Positions 36,401 to 51,400 are shown, numbered from the stretch's first letter. The stretch: DNA of 64,000 bases from Siphonodentalium dalli (GCA_032622095.1 CP136061.1:4828505-4892504), one strand, 5' to 3'. Program-made: numbers and translations. The notes: a model not told the origin generated them from the letters alone.

Positions 36401-39400
36401 GATAAAAGATTCTCGATTAAGATGCGCGTTGTGTTCTGTCTATATATTCTTACAGGATATCGAACAATATATACACATATTAAACTATGAAACGGTAATT
36501 ATTATTCAAAAGAAATGTTTTTGGTATTGGTACTAAACACTTCGGATTCGTTTTTCCGACTGTAACCGATGAGCTAATAGGACAACGACACACATTGTGT
36601 TATGCGAACGTTTACTACAAACTATTGTCTGTAGAAATGAGATGGTTCTGATATATGCTAAAACCTCTTCCAACAGCCAAGAGAGCTAACATTAGATTGA
36701 ACAAGTACTATTCACGCATAGCATGGTCACTCAACAATACTCATACTTTCACCAACTGAACACCGATCGCGGAGTCAGCTGACCAACAAATAAACCCTCG
36801 TAAAAGCGTATCATCACATTAGCAGTATAAGTTCCATGAAGATAGCAATTCTCTTCCAAACTATGTAACGCAAACTATATATAAACACGTAGTCAGGTGT
36901 GTAACATTGAACAATTCAACTGTGTCCCCAAAACGTTGAATGTGTCAATCAGCTTATTTATTGTTGCCACAAATTGAGATAATAAATATCTGAAAGAATA
37001 TACACATACGTTCACATGTTGACATAAGACTATTTACAATGCGTTGAGCAAATCATTTGGAACTGAGCGAGCATTATGTTCAGCAGTGCAGATTAACGAG
37101 GTTGGTACCAGTATCACTAGGCTCTATATACATATTTGTTACAATTGTATGACTTCTCAAGATAATGAGGGATTAGGGGTCATATAATCTGATGTGTGTT
37201 TTTTGTTTTATTGATGCTATCGTTAGTTTGACTGTTAGATCGTACCATCAATTGAGATTTACGGATGAAAGAAAGACAACGAGGCGGGTTATTTATTATC
37301 ACCGAGAAAGGATCCCACTGCAGCTTTACTGTCTATTGAAACAAATACACTTATGATCATGGATGAGCATAAACAAATCAAACAAAGAATGTAGAAATTA
37401 GACGTTTCTATTAGACGTTTCTATTAGACGTTTCTATAATTGTCACATGTTTGTGGAGGCTTGAATGGAAGTATCTGGTCTGGATAACACTTTACACCAC
37501 AAAGCCCAACTAAAACAACAACTGCTCATTGATAGGAACACGCCACGCGGTCTGAGGACATTCTAAGCCAATATAAGCGAACATGAGGAACAATAATGGT
37601 GCGACATCTAGGTTCTGGATCAGGCAGATATCCCGACCTGGAAATCTCCCGAATCTGAGGCCAATTTAACGACAACTCTACTTGATAATAAACTCAATAA
37701 ATTAAACTGAGCAATACCATACCGACATGCCTTTGCACATGTTGGATGCTTGGTCGACTGCTATCTAGGCATGGACAACTCCTCATTTTCCAGTTGACGT
37801 AGTTTATTACAAATACAATACTCTTCTAAATGTAATCAAAACGTTTTGATTACATATTGTTCCTTCGAGATTAATTAATGAAAACGTTCATATTTTATAC
37901 GTGGGTCAGATTTGATCAAAACGGAACGCAATACCCAAATATGTATGAGTTTTAAATATATAACATTGGCCATGGAAGTTCATGTATCATTAGGTCGGAC
38001 ACAATCATGATAACGACATTCAAACACAAACTATCAAGTTTAATTAAAGTATACATGTATCTCCTATTCTCTATCGTCTCTATGGCAGCTGATTTTACTT
38101 TAGATCTACCGGATGAATACAATATCGCATATGATGCAAAAGTGGATTTGGATATGCGACTCTATGGTTTGTCCAGGTCTTACTCTCAAAGAACATATGT
38201 TCGTGATTTTATAAACAGCACACATACTTAAACCATTTAAATGAGTTTTGTAGTACGAGCCAGTGTCATCATTATTATAGGGGATAATACAACAACGACG
38301 AGCTAGTGTCATCAGTATTATAGGATATACAACAACGACGAACTAGTGTCATCATTATTATAGGATATAATACAACAATCACGAGCTAGTGCCATCATTA
38401 TTATAGGAGATACTACAACAACAACGACGAGCTCGTGCCATAATTATTATAGGAGATACTACAACAACGACGAGCTAGTGCCATCATTATTATAGGAGAT
38501 ACTGCAACAAAGACGAGCTAGTGCCATCATTATTATAGGAGATACTACAACAACGACGAGCTAGTGTCATCAATAGTATAGGACATACTACAACAAAGAC
38601 GAGCTAGTGCCATCATTATTATAGCAGATACTACAACAAGGACGAGATAGTGCCATCATTATTGTAGGAGATACTACAACAACGAAGACCTAGTGCCATC
38701 ATTATTATAGGAGATACAACAACGACGAGCTAGTGCCATCATTATTATAGGATATACAACAACGACGAGCTAGTGCCATCATTATTATAGGAGATACTAC
38801 AAGATCGACGAGCTAGTGCCATCATTATTATAGGAGATACTACAACAACGACGAGCTAGTGCCATCATTATTATAGGATATGACAGAAGTTAAATAACAA
38901 ATGTCACATAGCTCTACATATACATATGACAAACCTGTCGCGGATCATTAGTTCCATTGAGCATGACAATAATTTGACAGCCTGCACTCCACACCACTGA
39001 CCATATGTCTTCTAAATGTTCTTCGGACGGATCTGTAGTAACATTTATAAAACTTGATTAATTCATGCAATGCCTACCCAGGAGTGTTTTAGACACGGAT
39101 CCGAGTTGTCCTGTCCAATTAGACACCATAAAACTATCATGTTTTCTGTATATTAAAATGGATGTGACACTATCAGTTATATGCGGGGTTTCTGTATAGA
39201 ATGTCCAATGGTGACTCGATTTTTGAATTGTTGTCAACCTAGCAAAAAACTCAATGATCGCCTCTAATAATGTGCACTGCCAAATACGATCCCAAACACA
39301 AAACTGATTACGATGATGATGATGTGTATGGTGTCGGTGCCTGTGCCATGAACATAATGTGACTGCAAATATTTGTTCAGTGTGTATTAGCCTGCTGGGT

Positions 39401-42400
39401 CGAAAATTAGGTTAAGCCATTTGGTGTCAATTCGGATCACATATCTTTAATATGCTATTGAATACATAATAAGCATGTTATTCCATAAATCATATCAGCA
39501 ACGAGTGTATCCCCTAAAGTACACCAGGCAGCATATTATCCCCTAAATCATATCAACACGTGTATCCCCTAAATAACACCAGACAGCATGCTATCCCCTA
39601 AATCATATCAACAAGTGTATCCCATAAATCACAAGAGGCAGCTTGTTATCCCCTAAATCATATCAAGCGACAAGTATATCCCATAAAATACATCAGGCAA
39701 CACGTGTATCCCCTAAATCACACCATGAACCTATATTACTCTGGGTGGCATGTTGATCCCATATATTTAAATATGCGGGGTGGAAAAGATGAAATATGCA
39801 CTATGAAATACGATCGCAAAAATCGTATTAACTTTTCTAAATGCCACTAACCTGCCATTGCGATATGACTCTTTTCAGCATCATAACCCTGAAAGAATAA
39901 TTACAAATAATGTGTATGTGATAAACAATATTCATGATACCAGTATGATATAGTGTATCTCATTTAAGAGGTAGGTCTGGAGGTAATTAAGTAGTAATTT
40001 TAGATCCATATGCATGTACACAATTAGGTTCACAACTCCGCAATTATTTTGAGGCTAACGCGATATGAGCTCCTTGAAGTAAGCATGCATGTATGTAGCC
40101 ACTTTAAATTGTCAGCCGAACGAGTGTGCTTCGTGCTTATAACGAAATACGATATCTAAATCGTATGTTGCTTTATTCTAAGTTACAAATACTAGAGTTT
40201 GTCCAATCTTCGGAATTACATCATCGTGATGTTACGTTGGTGTGTCACGCGATAAAGTATTTTATTATTCGTAACTGCCTGTCCAATATGGAATGTCCCA
40301 AAACATAACTGTCACATTTTAGTCTTTCTCATAGTCACTTTTGTTATAGAAATGTTTTAAAATTCGCATCGTATTATATCTCATTCGTTTTGTTTTTGTA
40401 ACTAAAGGAAATCAGATAAAGAATTAACTGTATTTGTGCTGTGATTACACCACCTGTGTCAGTTTAACATACACACTGGGTGATTGAAAACCAACTTGCT
40501 ATTATCACAAGATGGAGAGGTTTTAAGTAAAATTAAAATGGATGTTGTTCAATACAGTGTAATGGTTAGGGCATGTATTGCCGTTGATATCGGCAAATAC
40601 TATGCCCCACCTATCAGTATTGATTTAGTAAATGGAACATGACATGGAGTTCACAACGTCAATTTGATGCCACAAAGACGTGTTGTACATCCCAGTGTGA
40701 AGTGACATGAATTGCATCACTCACTGGGACACACTGGTGGTGTAGTTTAGGTCGCTGGTACCGGGAAGTACATGTGCATCACATCTTTGTCATACCATGT
40801 TCCATTCGCTTATTATAAGCTGTTAGGAGGCGAATATTTGACACACAACATCCCCATTGGATAACCCTGTTTACTGCTGTTTCTGTTCGGTGTCCTTACC
40901 AACGTAGGACTTAAATAGCTTACATAATATATCGATCAACCGCGATTCAACTATGTCCGAAAAAAAGAACCACTAGGAGATGGTATGGACATACAGTTTA
41001 ACATAATTTTATCATTAGTCTTGTTTAAGTCGCATCCGAAGATATCAACATATTATTGAGTACACCAATAGATATGCGTGCAATGTCATGCAACCATTAT
41101 GACATAAAACTAATTATTACCAATAAATCATCAACAAGATACATGGCAGTTCTTTTTCAGGTGTTCATGTTCAGCTCAACTTGGCAAAATACTCCGTCAT
41201 TCCGTATGTGCATGTGTTCGTGCGTCAACAATGGGAGGAACCGCGCGAGCTCTCGCCAGGGCGGCGCTGTTGTCCGATTGGTTATAGCATTACTTTCGAT
41301 TTCGCTATCGGCATTTGTTTACCTCAGTCGACACGCGTAGTTTGTATCTATCGGATCGTTCTTTATACTGACGCAACAAACTTATTAAGATATGTCTTCA
41401 AGTGATTACAATAGCTATACCATAAAGAGACTAAAGATTGAACTTGCGAAGCGTGGAGCTGTCCTGACTGGTCGAAAACATGACTTGATAGAGAGGTAAG
41501 TTTCAAATGTTCGTGTATTTTACATCGTGGTCGATTTCTGTCATCGCAATCGTGTTATACTTTACAAGTTCCCGAGGAATAACTCTAGAGTAAATTTCCA
41601 TTCAATGGTTGTTATATGGATTATAATATACCATTTAACATAAATAATGTTTCTGCGATTTGGTGAAATCGTTAGCATGACCATGCGACGCGATAAGTTA
41701 AAACTATGTGAATCCATCTATGGCACTAAGCCTCTATGCAGTCCAGCAATAAATCATGGGAAATTATACGAACACGAGCCATTCTAAAATTTGAAGAAAT
41801 GTTTCACAAGACTGTATCAAAGTGTGGACTCCATATTCTGCCAACCTTATCGTACTTAGGCGCTTCTCCAGATGGCATTACAGAAGATGGAATCCTCCTT
41901 GAAGTGAAGTGTCCTTATACTGGGCGTTACTCTGAAATAAGCCCTTCCAGTGAATTTCCCTTTCTCATTATGAACAAGGAAGGTGATATCGTGTTGAAGG
42001 AAAACCACAAATACTATGCACAAGTTCAAGGACAGTTGCATATCAGTCAGAGTGAAGAATGTATACTTGTTGTGTGGACATTTGTTGATTTGTTTGTTCA
42101 GCATATAAAATATGATGAAGCATATTGCAAAGGATCTCTTCTGCCAAAACTTGAAATATTCTATGAAAACCACTACAGGGAATATGTTGCTAGTAAATTG
42201 TAAGAACTCTTGTTGCATAATAAGCCATATTGGATCCATCCAGCCCCCATTACGTGATTAAGTTATGGGGTGCATTCCACATATGAATTCATGAATATTT
42301 AAAACTCAATATATGGAAGTCATGAATATTAAAAACTCAAGATATGGAATGCACTTCCAGAACATTGACCTGTAGGTCTTAAACCGGAATGGGGCTGGAT

Positions 42401-45400
42401 GGATTCAATGTGGCCGCGACCAGTATGAAAGTTAAAGTAACATACATTGTTGAGGATATATTTTCTTAATCAGTATGTCTAAAATCAATAATTTGTCAAA
42501 ATAAATCCCATAATTTTCGACAAGTCATATTACCATTATGGAATATTTGCTGTATTCAATCTTAAAGGCTGACAATACAATTAGCACAATTTGTTAACTA
42601 TTGATGACCTGAAATTACTAATCATGAAACAAACAAAGATAATCCGAGATGAAAATTTCACTTTACATATGGGTAGCCTATTTTTAAGAATTGTGTATGT
42701 TTTGCTCAGCCCAATCACTCTCTCAATGTGTATTCTCTTGGAAGCCACCCTCCTGTCATGAACAACCTCGGTTGGCTCAAGTTGACTCTTTCCTTTCAAC
42801 ATTGTTGGTGTATTTACAGTTACATTTGATGATGCAAACAGATCCTGAACCATTATTCCGCGATCAGCCATTATTGCATCACCAGGTGAAAACTTTTCTG
42901 ATACATTCATACACAGCTCCGATCGCTCGATTATCTGTCTGTCAGATGTGCTGCCACCATATCCATCACTGATATAACTTACAAGTCCCCTAGGTGTGCA
43001 ACCAATCATTGTTTTAACAGTATTGGTGTTTTTATAAGATGAGAATGTGACTTGTTGTGCATCTGGATTTGATGACTTCTGTATTGGCACCTCGGTTGCA
43101 TCTAGAATAACTCGCGTTTTAGGAAATAGTCGCTTGAAATCAGTTGGCATATACAACTCTATCTCTTCGCGTCTTGGCCATATGTCTATTTCTTTCAGCT
43201 GATAGAACATAAAATTTATCCATGTCAAAAATACTTTGCTGACAACACTCTTACTTATTGAAAACAAAATCCCAAGTTCAATGTCATCTTTGTCTTGCCG
43301 AAGTTTCATTAGTGTCATGAACAGCTGGTCCATGGGTGACATGACCTGACATTTATAATTTAAGTCAAACGCAGCTGGTCCAAGTAAATTAAAGAAAAAA
43401 CAAAAATGTTCATAATTATCGAAACCTGTGTAATAATGTATGATCGTAGGTTCAATAATAAATCGTTCAATCCCAAATTTCAGCAGCATATCGCATTGCA
43501 CTGAAGCACTATCTGAATCCATTGTAGTTTGAGTACTACAGTCCAGAAATGGTGCCTCGATTATGGAAACATCTCCAGAAACTTCTTCCATGTGGTGAAC
43601 ATTCTCATCCTGAATATCGGCATCAGTGAAAGACTCAACATTTATTTTTTTACCACCTTCATTTCTTTTATTTGCTCGCCTTTTCCTATCGGTCTGACAT
43701 GGAGATTCCGGTTTCCTAAACTTGAAATTCTGTGACGGAACTGCTCCATCATGCAACCTCCGGCGTTCGCCTGAAATATAATAATAGACATCTGATATTT
43801 CATGTTAGTTCATATGACACGTGAACAGTGCACATCTAATTTGTATGCATATTGGTTCTGTAAATATGGTTTGGTTTGAATATTGAATTATTAGAATGCA
43901 TGTCCCATGTAATTACTGCATATTATATACACATATATTTTCACTATCTTGTAATTTGTTATGAATATACTATATTTAAATTAGTGATAATAAATAAATC
44001 AATTGAATCCAACATTTTGCTCATGAATGAAAGTCACCATATGTCCCCCGAACAAAAATTGACCCACCCCAGGAATAGTTAATCCGATTAAGTATCATTG
44101 GAGGTGTGGTAGATTTTGTTCTGAGACATGTGGTAGTCACTTAAATGAACAATAGCTGTGAAAAGCTATCACACCACAAGCCTGGCCCAAGGTTCTTTGT
44201 TAGGTAATATGATCACCCTTTATATTTATGACCTATACTCAGTGGACACATAATTTATGTTCACACCTGAGTCAACATGCAGTTCAAATAAAAATCAGAG
44301 GTGTTGAAAGTTCTGCCCACATCATCCCAAGAATAATAAATGACATCATAATCATTTTATACTATATTACCACAACAACAATATATCATATTTTCTTATT
44401 GTGGGGTAAACTTAAATGTTCATGGACATAATAACAAATGTTTTCTGTCAAACGAAACTTTTGACCACATTTCCGTACCACGAATACAGGCGAGGTTATT
44501 TCATGTTCACGCTCGTGACATTAATCGCAATCATTATAAATACTATTCAAATAACAATTTATCGAATGTTGTGTTATTTTACTTACCCAACAACGTCTGT
44601 TTGTAGTCAGATGGTAGGAAATGGTCACGACAAACAACTGGTTTTCCGATCTGACTTTCGGGTGTCCATATTTTGTTCGAATTCGGCAAATTCCTTTTCA
44701 CCGCAAAAATCCATTTGTCCCTTAATTTCTGATCTTTCGGGAACCGATGTCCACCTTTGACGTTTTCACAAAGCGGTACACAACAATTTGTCGGCATTGT
44801 TGTTCTCACAATTGTCCAAGCGATCGATAATTGTCACTCGTATTGTACTGATTTGTATGCGCTAACAGTAGTAACACAATGTAAACAAAGCTGACCCAGA
44901 AATCCTATAACCCGTCGAGAAGCAGCGCCGTCTATCGGGAGTTATCAGCGCGGTGCCTCCCATTGAATTTGCCTACCCCACATGTGACATCTCTCACCAT
45001 TTCGTCACCAAACTTAATATGCATACTCAGGGTAACCTCTACATGGGAGTTTACCATTTTTCAGAATTATGTTAAAAACATGGCCAGCTCATAGTCAACA
45101 ATTGTGTGAAAATAAAGTTTAGAGACTTTGTTAACGAAAATGATATATTGTACGAACACCAGTGCAAACTATAGTCTGAATAAAATGAAGAACTTCTTAT
45201 CATGTAAAGCACTCAAGTTGTTATACTATTCAATACTCAACAGTCATTTGATGTATGCTATATATATATGGGGAAATTCGAATAAATAATAGCATATAAT
45301 AATAAAAATATAATAGTCCAACAGATACGCTATTTAAAACTATGGACAACATGAAATTCAATGATATATACTCTACATTTAAATCTCCTTGTTCATGATT

Positions 45401-48400
45401 GGTTTCACGACCAGTTACCAAATTCAATTTAAATCTTCTTCATAAGTTCCCAATATGACACGCGACGAAATGGCATGCTCATATCTGGAACACCAAACAG
45501 TGACTTCTCGGAAAACATATCAGAACAATATCTTCCAAGGAAGTGGAATTCATTGGAAGACAAACTAAACGCATTCCAACAATGTTACAAAATGATTACT
45601 CTCGAAATACTCTATCTTCTTATCAACTGACTCTCAAATGTACATATATAGCTTGAGCTGCATGTAGACCCCCCTCCCCCCTATGCGGATTTTTGGTGGT
45701 TATGATATCTTTGTAAAACTATATCAGTTCTTCAATTTGCCGGTTGTTTGCCATCTGGCGATGGGGGCTTTATAGAGTTATCGGTCTTTGAATCCAAGAT
45801 GGCAGCCAACGTTGAATATCTATCCAGGTAAATTTCAATTCGCAATTAATCAGGAAGTTTATGTGGTATTACGTCGTGCGATATGCCATTCTATTGATAA
45901 TTGAGTACTCCTTATTTATTTGTAGGAACAAATTTCATATATTTAAAATGGCCGCCGGAAGTGGAAAATGTGACACTTTTTCACTGATATCTTCTATATC
46001 AGTTTCTGCTGTTTAGAACTGATTGAGAATTGTGACTTTATTTTGTATTGTTTATATTAACTGATCATTGGGGCAATGAAATAAGAAATTCTTTGGGTCC
46101 TAGGCCCTTCCGATCCCTCAAAAATTTGACTTTACAGGAAGCGGTATAAAATTTCACAAAACAAATCACAATTGGGATTCAACTCACATTTCAACAAGGA
46201 ATGAGCAGAACTGTGTTATGTAAGTGAGACATACCATTACCCGAGAATATTCCAAGTCATTGGAACCAAAATTGTTACTTTGGATCAAAATGGCCACCAA
46301 AATGGCCGCCAAAATATGGAAAATTGTAAATATTGTAAATATATTGCCCCAGCGTTCACTGCAATCGCTTACAATCTGTGGTTGATGAAGTAAATTGGCT
46401 ATTCCGCCTTATATCCATTGAAAACTAACATGTCTGATTCACCTTGGTTAAGTTTTAGTATTGTAACCACTGACATTACCAGAAATATTGGATTTTACTC
46501 TCACACACTTGACATAAATATCGGCAAAAATTAACTTTTCATGTTTTGATAATTTTTTATTAAAAGTAAACTGTAACTAACTTTGATATGAACGGTGTTT
46601 ATCGTTTTGGTCTAATGTAATGTGTCACACTAAGGTCATTATAGAGCAAATTACTCAAGATGACTTCCAAAATGGCAACCAACTTGGGTAAAAAGTTCAT
46701 TGTTCACATATATCCGGAACATTATTGTCTGCTGTTCCGAAAAGTTAGCAAATTGTAACTTACTTGGTTATTATACATGTTAGGTAATCAACTGACAACT
46801 AAATATTATTGGCTGTCCCGGTTTCTTATGGGGCATGACAAATTCATTTTAAAGTTGCTTATGGAATTTGGCCGAAAACCTCTTTTGGGATTCTGGCCAC
46901 TTTGAATCTTTGAAACGGAACTAAGATGAACCATAATCTGTGGTGACTATTCTGGCTATTTTGACTCATTAGGATACAATTGATCACCTCGATACAAGAG
47001 TGAGGTCAATATGGTAGCCCGTGAGTTACTGCATGGTCATAGGTGAGGTGAATAGGTATACATGGAGTTATTTTATGATCATGAATGATGTGAACAGATA
47101 TACAAGGAATGTCTATATGATCGTGAGTGGGATGTCCATTGTGAGATGTATATGTATACAAGTAGTGGCCGTATGGTAATGTGTGAGCTGAATATGTTTA
47201 CATGGAGTGACTGTATGGTTGTATGGTTATGTGTGGATGTACGGGTAACACGATGTACATGTATATTGTATAGGTATACAGGGAGTAACTGTATGATCAT
47301 GGATGGCGTGTATGAGTACACAGCGAGTGACTGAATTGTCATGTGTGGGATGTATATAAAAGTCTGGAATGTATAATTGATCATGTGTGAGAAGTATTGG
47401 TACACCTGGAAGGACTTTATTGTCATTGGTGATGTGTATATGTACACCTGGAGTGACTCTATGTGCATGTTTTTGTTGCATATGTATATATCCAGTGGCT
47501 ATATGACCATGCGTATGGTGAATAGGTATACAGGGAGTGACTGTGTGGCAATTAACGAAATGAATAGGTGTACAATGAGTGACCGTGTGATCACCAATGT
47601 GGTGAATATGTATACACGGAGTGAAATGGGTCAGGTGTAGGAGTATACCTGGTGTTCATGTATGGGGACTCATTGTCATATGTTATGTGCACGGGTATAC
47701 GCAAAGTGGTTGTATGGTCACTGGGCGAGGGGTATATATGTATAGCACGTGTGACTATATGACCATTGCTGAGGTGCTGAGTCACTCTATGGTTATGCGT
47801 GGGGTGTATATGCTTATCTTGAGTGGCTATTTCGCAATTGGCGTGGCGAGTAGATATGCAGGGATTGACCGTATGACCAATGGTGATGTGAATATGTGTA
47901 CCTGTAGTGACTGTATGATCATGAATGTGGTGAAAACAGGGAGTGGCTATATGGTCATGGGTCAGGTGTAACAGTTTACACGGTGTACATGTATGTTGAC
48001 CCATGACTGTGTGGGGTTTATGGGTATGCGCAAGTGGGGTTATATGACCATTGGTGATGTGCATATGTATACATGGAGCGATTCAATGGCCATGGGTGGG
48101 GTGTATATGTATACCTTGAGTGGCTATTTGGCCATGGGTGTGGAACATAGGTACACATGGATTGACTTTATGGCCAATGGTGAGGTCAATAGGTATACAA
48201 TGATTGACTGTGTGATCATGAATGTGGTGAATATGTATACATATAGTGACGATACGGTCATTGGTCAGTTGTAGGAGGTATACCTGGTGTGCATGCATTA
48301 AATTGTTATTGACAGATGTATGGTCATGTGTGGTGTGCAGGGATATACACAAGTATGGCTGTGTGGTTATGGGTGAGGTGTATGTTTATACAGCGAGCGA

Positions 48401-51400
48401 CTATATTGTCATACGTGTGTTGTTTATTTGTATTTGGAGTGACTGTATGGCCCTGGTGGGTTGTACATGTGTACATTGGGTGGCTATCGCTTTCCACAAT
48501 AACTCAATGATATGTTACTTGATATAGAGATCACACCAGAGAGTCCTCCTTGGTGGCGTGTATGCACGATGGAGGAAATGTTAAGCGATTTTCCTGACAA
48601 TAGTTGATAAATGTTTATGCTAATGGGCAAGAGTAGCCACTTATTATGGTCGGATGGTCCCTCTCAGTTCCGTTTCAAAGTTTTGCCCATTTATTTTCAA
48701 AAACTTGGCCAGAATCCCAAAAGACGTTTTCGGCACAATTGTACACTGCACATTTTAAAATTAAATGAACGTGTCTCATAATGGACAGTGCCAACCAGAA
48801 TATAAAATGTAGTTGTCAGTCGATTATCTAACGTGTATAATAACAAAGTTAGTCACACTTTGCTACCTTTTCGGAACAGCAGATAATTATGTTCCGGATA
48901 TATGTGAAAATTTACTTTTTACCCAATTTAGTTGCCATTTTGGAAGCCACCTTGAGTAATTTGGTCATTAAACACCTTATTGTGACACATTTAAGATAGT
49001 TAAAAACAATAAACACCTCTCATGCCAAAGATACAGTTTACTTGCAAAAAATGGTTCAAACATGAGAAGAGATTTTTGACGATATTTATGTCACGTTTGT
49101 GAGAGTGAAATCCAATATTTCTGGTAATGTCTTTGTTACAACAGTTAGTAACAATGTTAGTATTCAATGTATAGAAGGCAGAATAGCCAATTTCATTCAT
49201 CAACCACAAATTGTAAGCGATTCCAGGACACACTGGGGCAATATCTACCATTTTCCATATTTTGGCGGCCATTTTGGTGGCCATTTTGATCCAAACTAAC
49301 AACTTTTGTTCCTATGAATTGGAGTATCCATGTATAATGGTATTCCTCACTTATATTCCACAGTTGTGCTCATTCTTTGTTGAAATTTGAACAGAAACCC
49401 AATTGTGATTTTTTGGTGAAATTTTATACCGCATTCTGTAAAATCAAAGTTTTGAGGGAACGGAGGGGGCTAGGACCCCAATAATTGTTTTTTTCATTAC
49501 CCCAATGATTAGTTAATATAAAACTATAAAAAATAAGGTCACAATCCTCAACCAGTTCCAAACAGCAGAAACTGATCAAGAAGACATGAGTGAAAAATAG
49601 TCATATTTTCTACTTCCGGTGGCCATTTTGGCGGCCATTTTGAATATATGAACTTTATTTATACTTCTCAATAAGGACTACTCAACTATCAATAGAATAA
49701 CATATCGCACGACTTAATATCTCATAAACTGCCCGAGTGATTGCGAATTAAAATTTATCAAGTCAGATATTCAATTTTGGCGGCCATCTTGGATTCAATG
49801 GCCTCGAAACATGTGAACATTGACTACATATATGCATCCATCTGCTCGTGGAATGTTATAGAAAACTGCCCTGGTCTATGTTCTCGTGGAAAATAATGAA
49901 AACATCGGTATTGTTCATAGTTTAATCACGTTATGCATGCGTAAGTTCACACACTGTACTTTTTCAGATATATCTTCAAAATAAACGAAAAATCATATCA
50001 TCGGTGTCACTTTAAGAAAAATATCGAGTCAGGTGCCCATGTGACGCTATCTACGCAGACACTTGTTATATTCAGTTCGAATGAAACTGAGTTTGAGAAG
50101 ATGCATACAGTTTTAGTATTAATTTTGAGAGAAATATTTCCCCTACCCCCAATAAGGATTTTATCGCAAAAAATCACAGTAGTTTTATAAAAATCGCTAT
50201 AAAATGAAAAAGCCCCCACGCCCGAGTGGCAAACAAGCAGAAAAATGTGTGAAATACATCCCTCTATCGGAAAAACATAGTCGGCTAAAATCCGCACAGG
50301 GGGAGGGTGGCCATATGGTAGCTCAAGGTTTAATACATACATTGTCCTGATTGCAAAGATTTGTTGTACGTAGTATTGTATTCGTATAGCAATAACTGAC
50401 ATTGCACGATTAGAGAAAATGTTAAGTAATACATTCTTGTAATCTCCACATCTCTGGAAATCCCAGGAATGTACCATTGGAATGCCTTATTCACTTCGTT
50501 GTTCGACCCAGTGGATAAACACTTCTCATGGGACTCTGCTAGCCTCATCCACACAGTCATATTCCACATATTTTTACTTTATATATCGCATCACTGAGCG
50601 ATGAACGGTGAGCGACGAACGAATTATACTAATATTGATAGAAACAAACGTTTATAGTTTACAAGACAAAACGTAGATAAAATCAAATTACTATTACAGA
50701 TATATTTATATTACCGTTCAACGGGGACGCAGGTATGCAGTCCCCGATAGTTCATTGAATGTTATAATATTACACTGTATAGATAATTATATATACTATA
50801 TGAATGAGTTATGAATAAATAGTTATAATCATAGGCTATTTTAATTCTATTAGCTGTAGTTCATTACACGAAAAGTGTATACTATATCGGGCAATTTTCA
50901 ATTTATTCGACCTGCACAAATGGTCACTGTCCAATTGAAAATGTACAGCTTAGTATTTCAGAATAAAGCAGAAAATATTTAAAGGAACAATAATTATTTA
51001 ATTAAAATATGTGATAAAGCGTCAATTATGTTCGTGATGACAGTAGTATAATCAGATTAGAGAGCGGACAGAACTCTGCCTTGTAAATTGGATCAGCCAT
51101 TGTGGTCGCAAGAACTGAGTTTTAATTTTGAGATATCTTATTGTACTCTGAATCTGACGAATAGGGGTTTCAACCATCAAAACATTTTTGACTATTATTA
51201 GCTATGGGTAATTCTTATTATTCGTAATTCGTTATGGTTGTTATTAAGGCTATCTATTGTATCTGGTATAATTCGCGAAGGTATTTGAGACGATCGTATT
51301 CCAGTAATTTAGGAAAGTTGAATCCGTTGTGCTCGTGCCTCTGCTGAAGTATGTGAGCTTCTTATCAGTAGTCGTTAATTCCGACAATCAGTTGCACGAT

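Larger units (their letters stand above)
35567..38249. other. Intron of the phosphatase gene
   Basis: Holds the palindromic element at 36265-36455 and a short triplicate at 37396-37436. No gene seen on either strand. Confidence 0.5.
41229..44965. mobile_element. ISL2EU-type DNA transposon (3737 bp)
   Basis: Terminal inverted repeats start CAATGGGAGG at 41229 and end CCTCCCATTG at 44965. They extend about 43-45 bp (41229-41271 and 44921-44965), including GGCGCTG, with mismatches. A 2-bp direct repeat AA flanks the element (41227-41228, 44966-44967). Inside are two convergent genes: a SAP/YqaJ nuclease on plus and a THAP-DDE transposase on minus. From memory of the superfamily, this gene pair with a 2-bp target duplication is characteristic of ISL2EU. 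The element sits in the 13-kb intron of the phosphatase gene. Flanks on both sides resemble one continuous copy of the repeat seen at 4625, supporting the boundaries. Confidence 0.85.

Noticed and set aside
38007-38231. 74-codon plus-strand frame starting MITTFKHKLSS
   Set aside because: Has a hydrophobic N-terminus but no family resemblance; lies in an intron on the opposite strand.
41056-41405. Plus-strand frames at the left end of the ISL2EU element
   Set aside because: They cross the terminal inverted repeat boundary between host and transposon, so cannot be an ancestral gene.
42691-43735. Plus-strand frames opposite the transposase
   Set aside because: Antisense shadows of the intact minus-strand transposase exon.
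47079-48527. Open frames in the second minisatellite
   Set aside because: Same 42-bp repeat artefact.
50330-50569. Minus-strand 79-codon frame with NEVNKAFQWYIPG
   Set aside because: Plausible composition but no recognised family, no fitting splice context, and overlaps a foldback edge.
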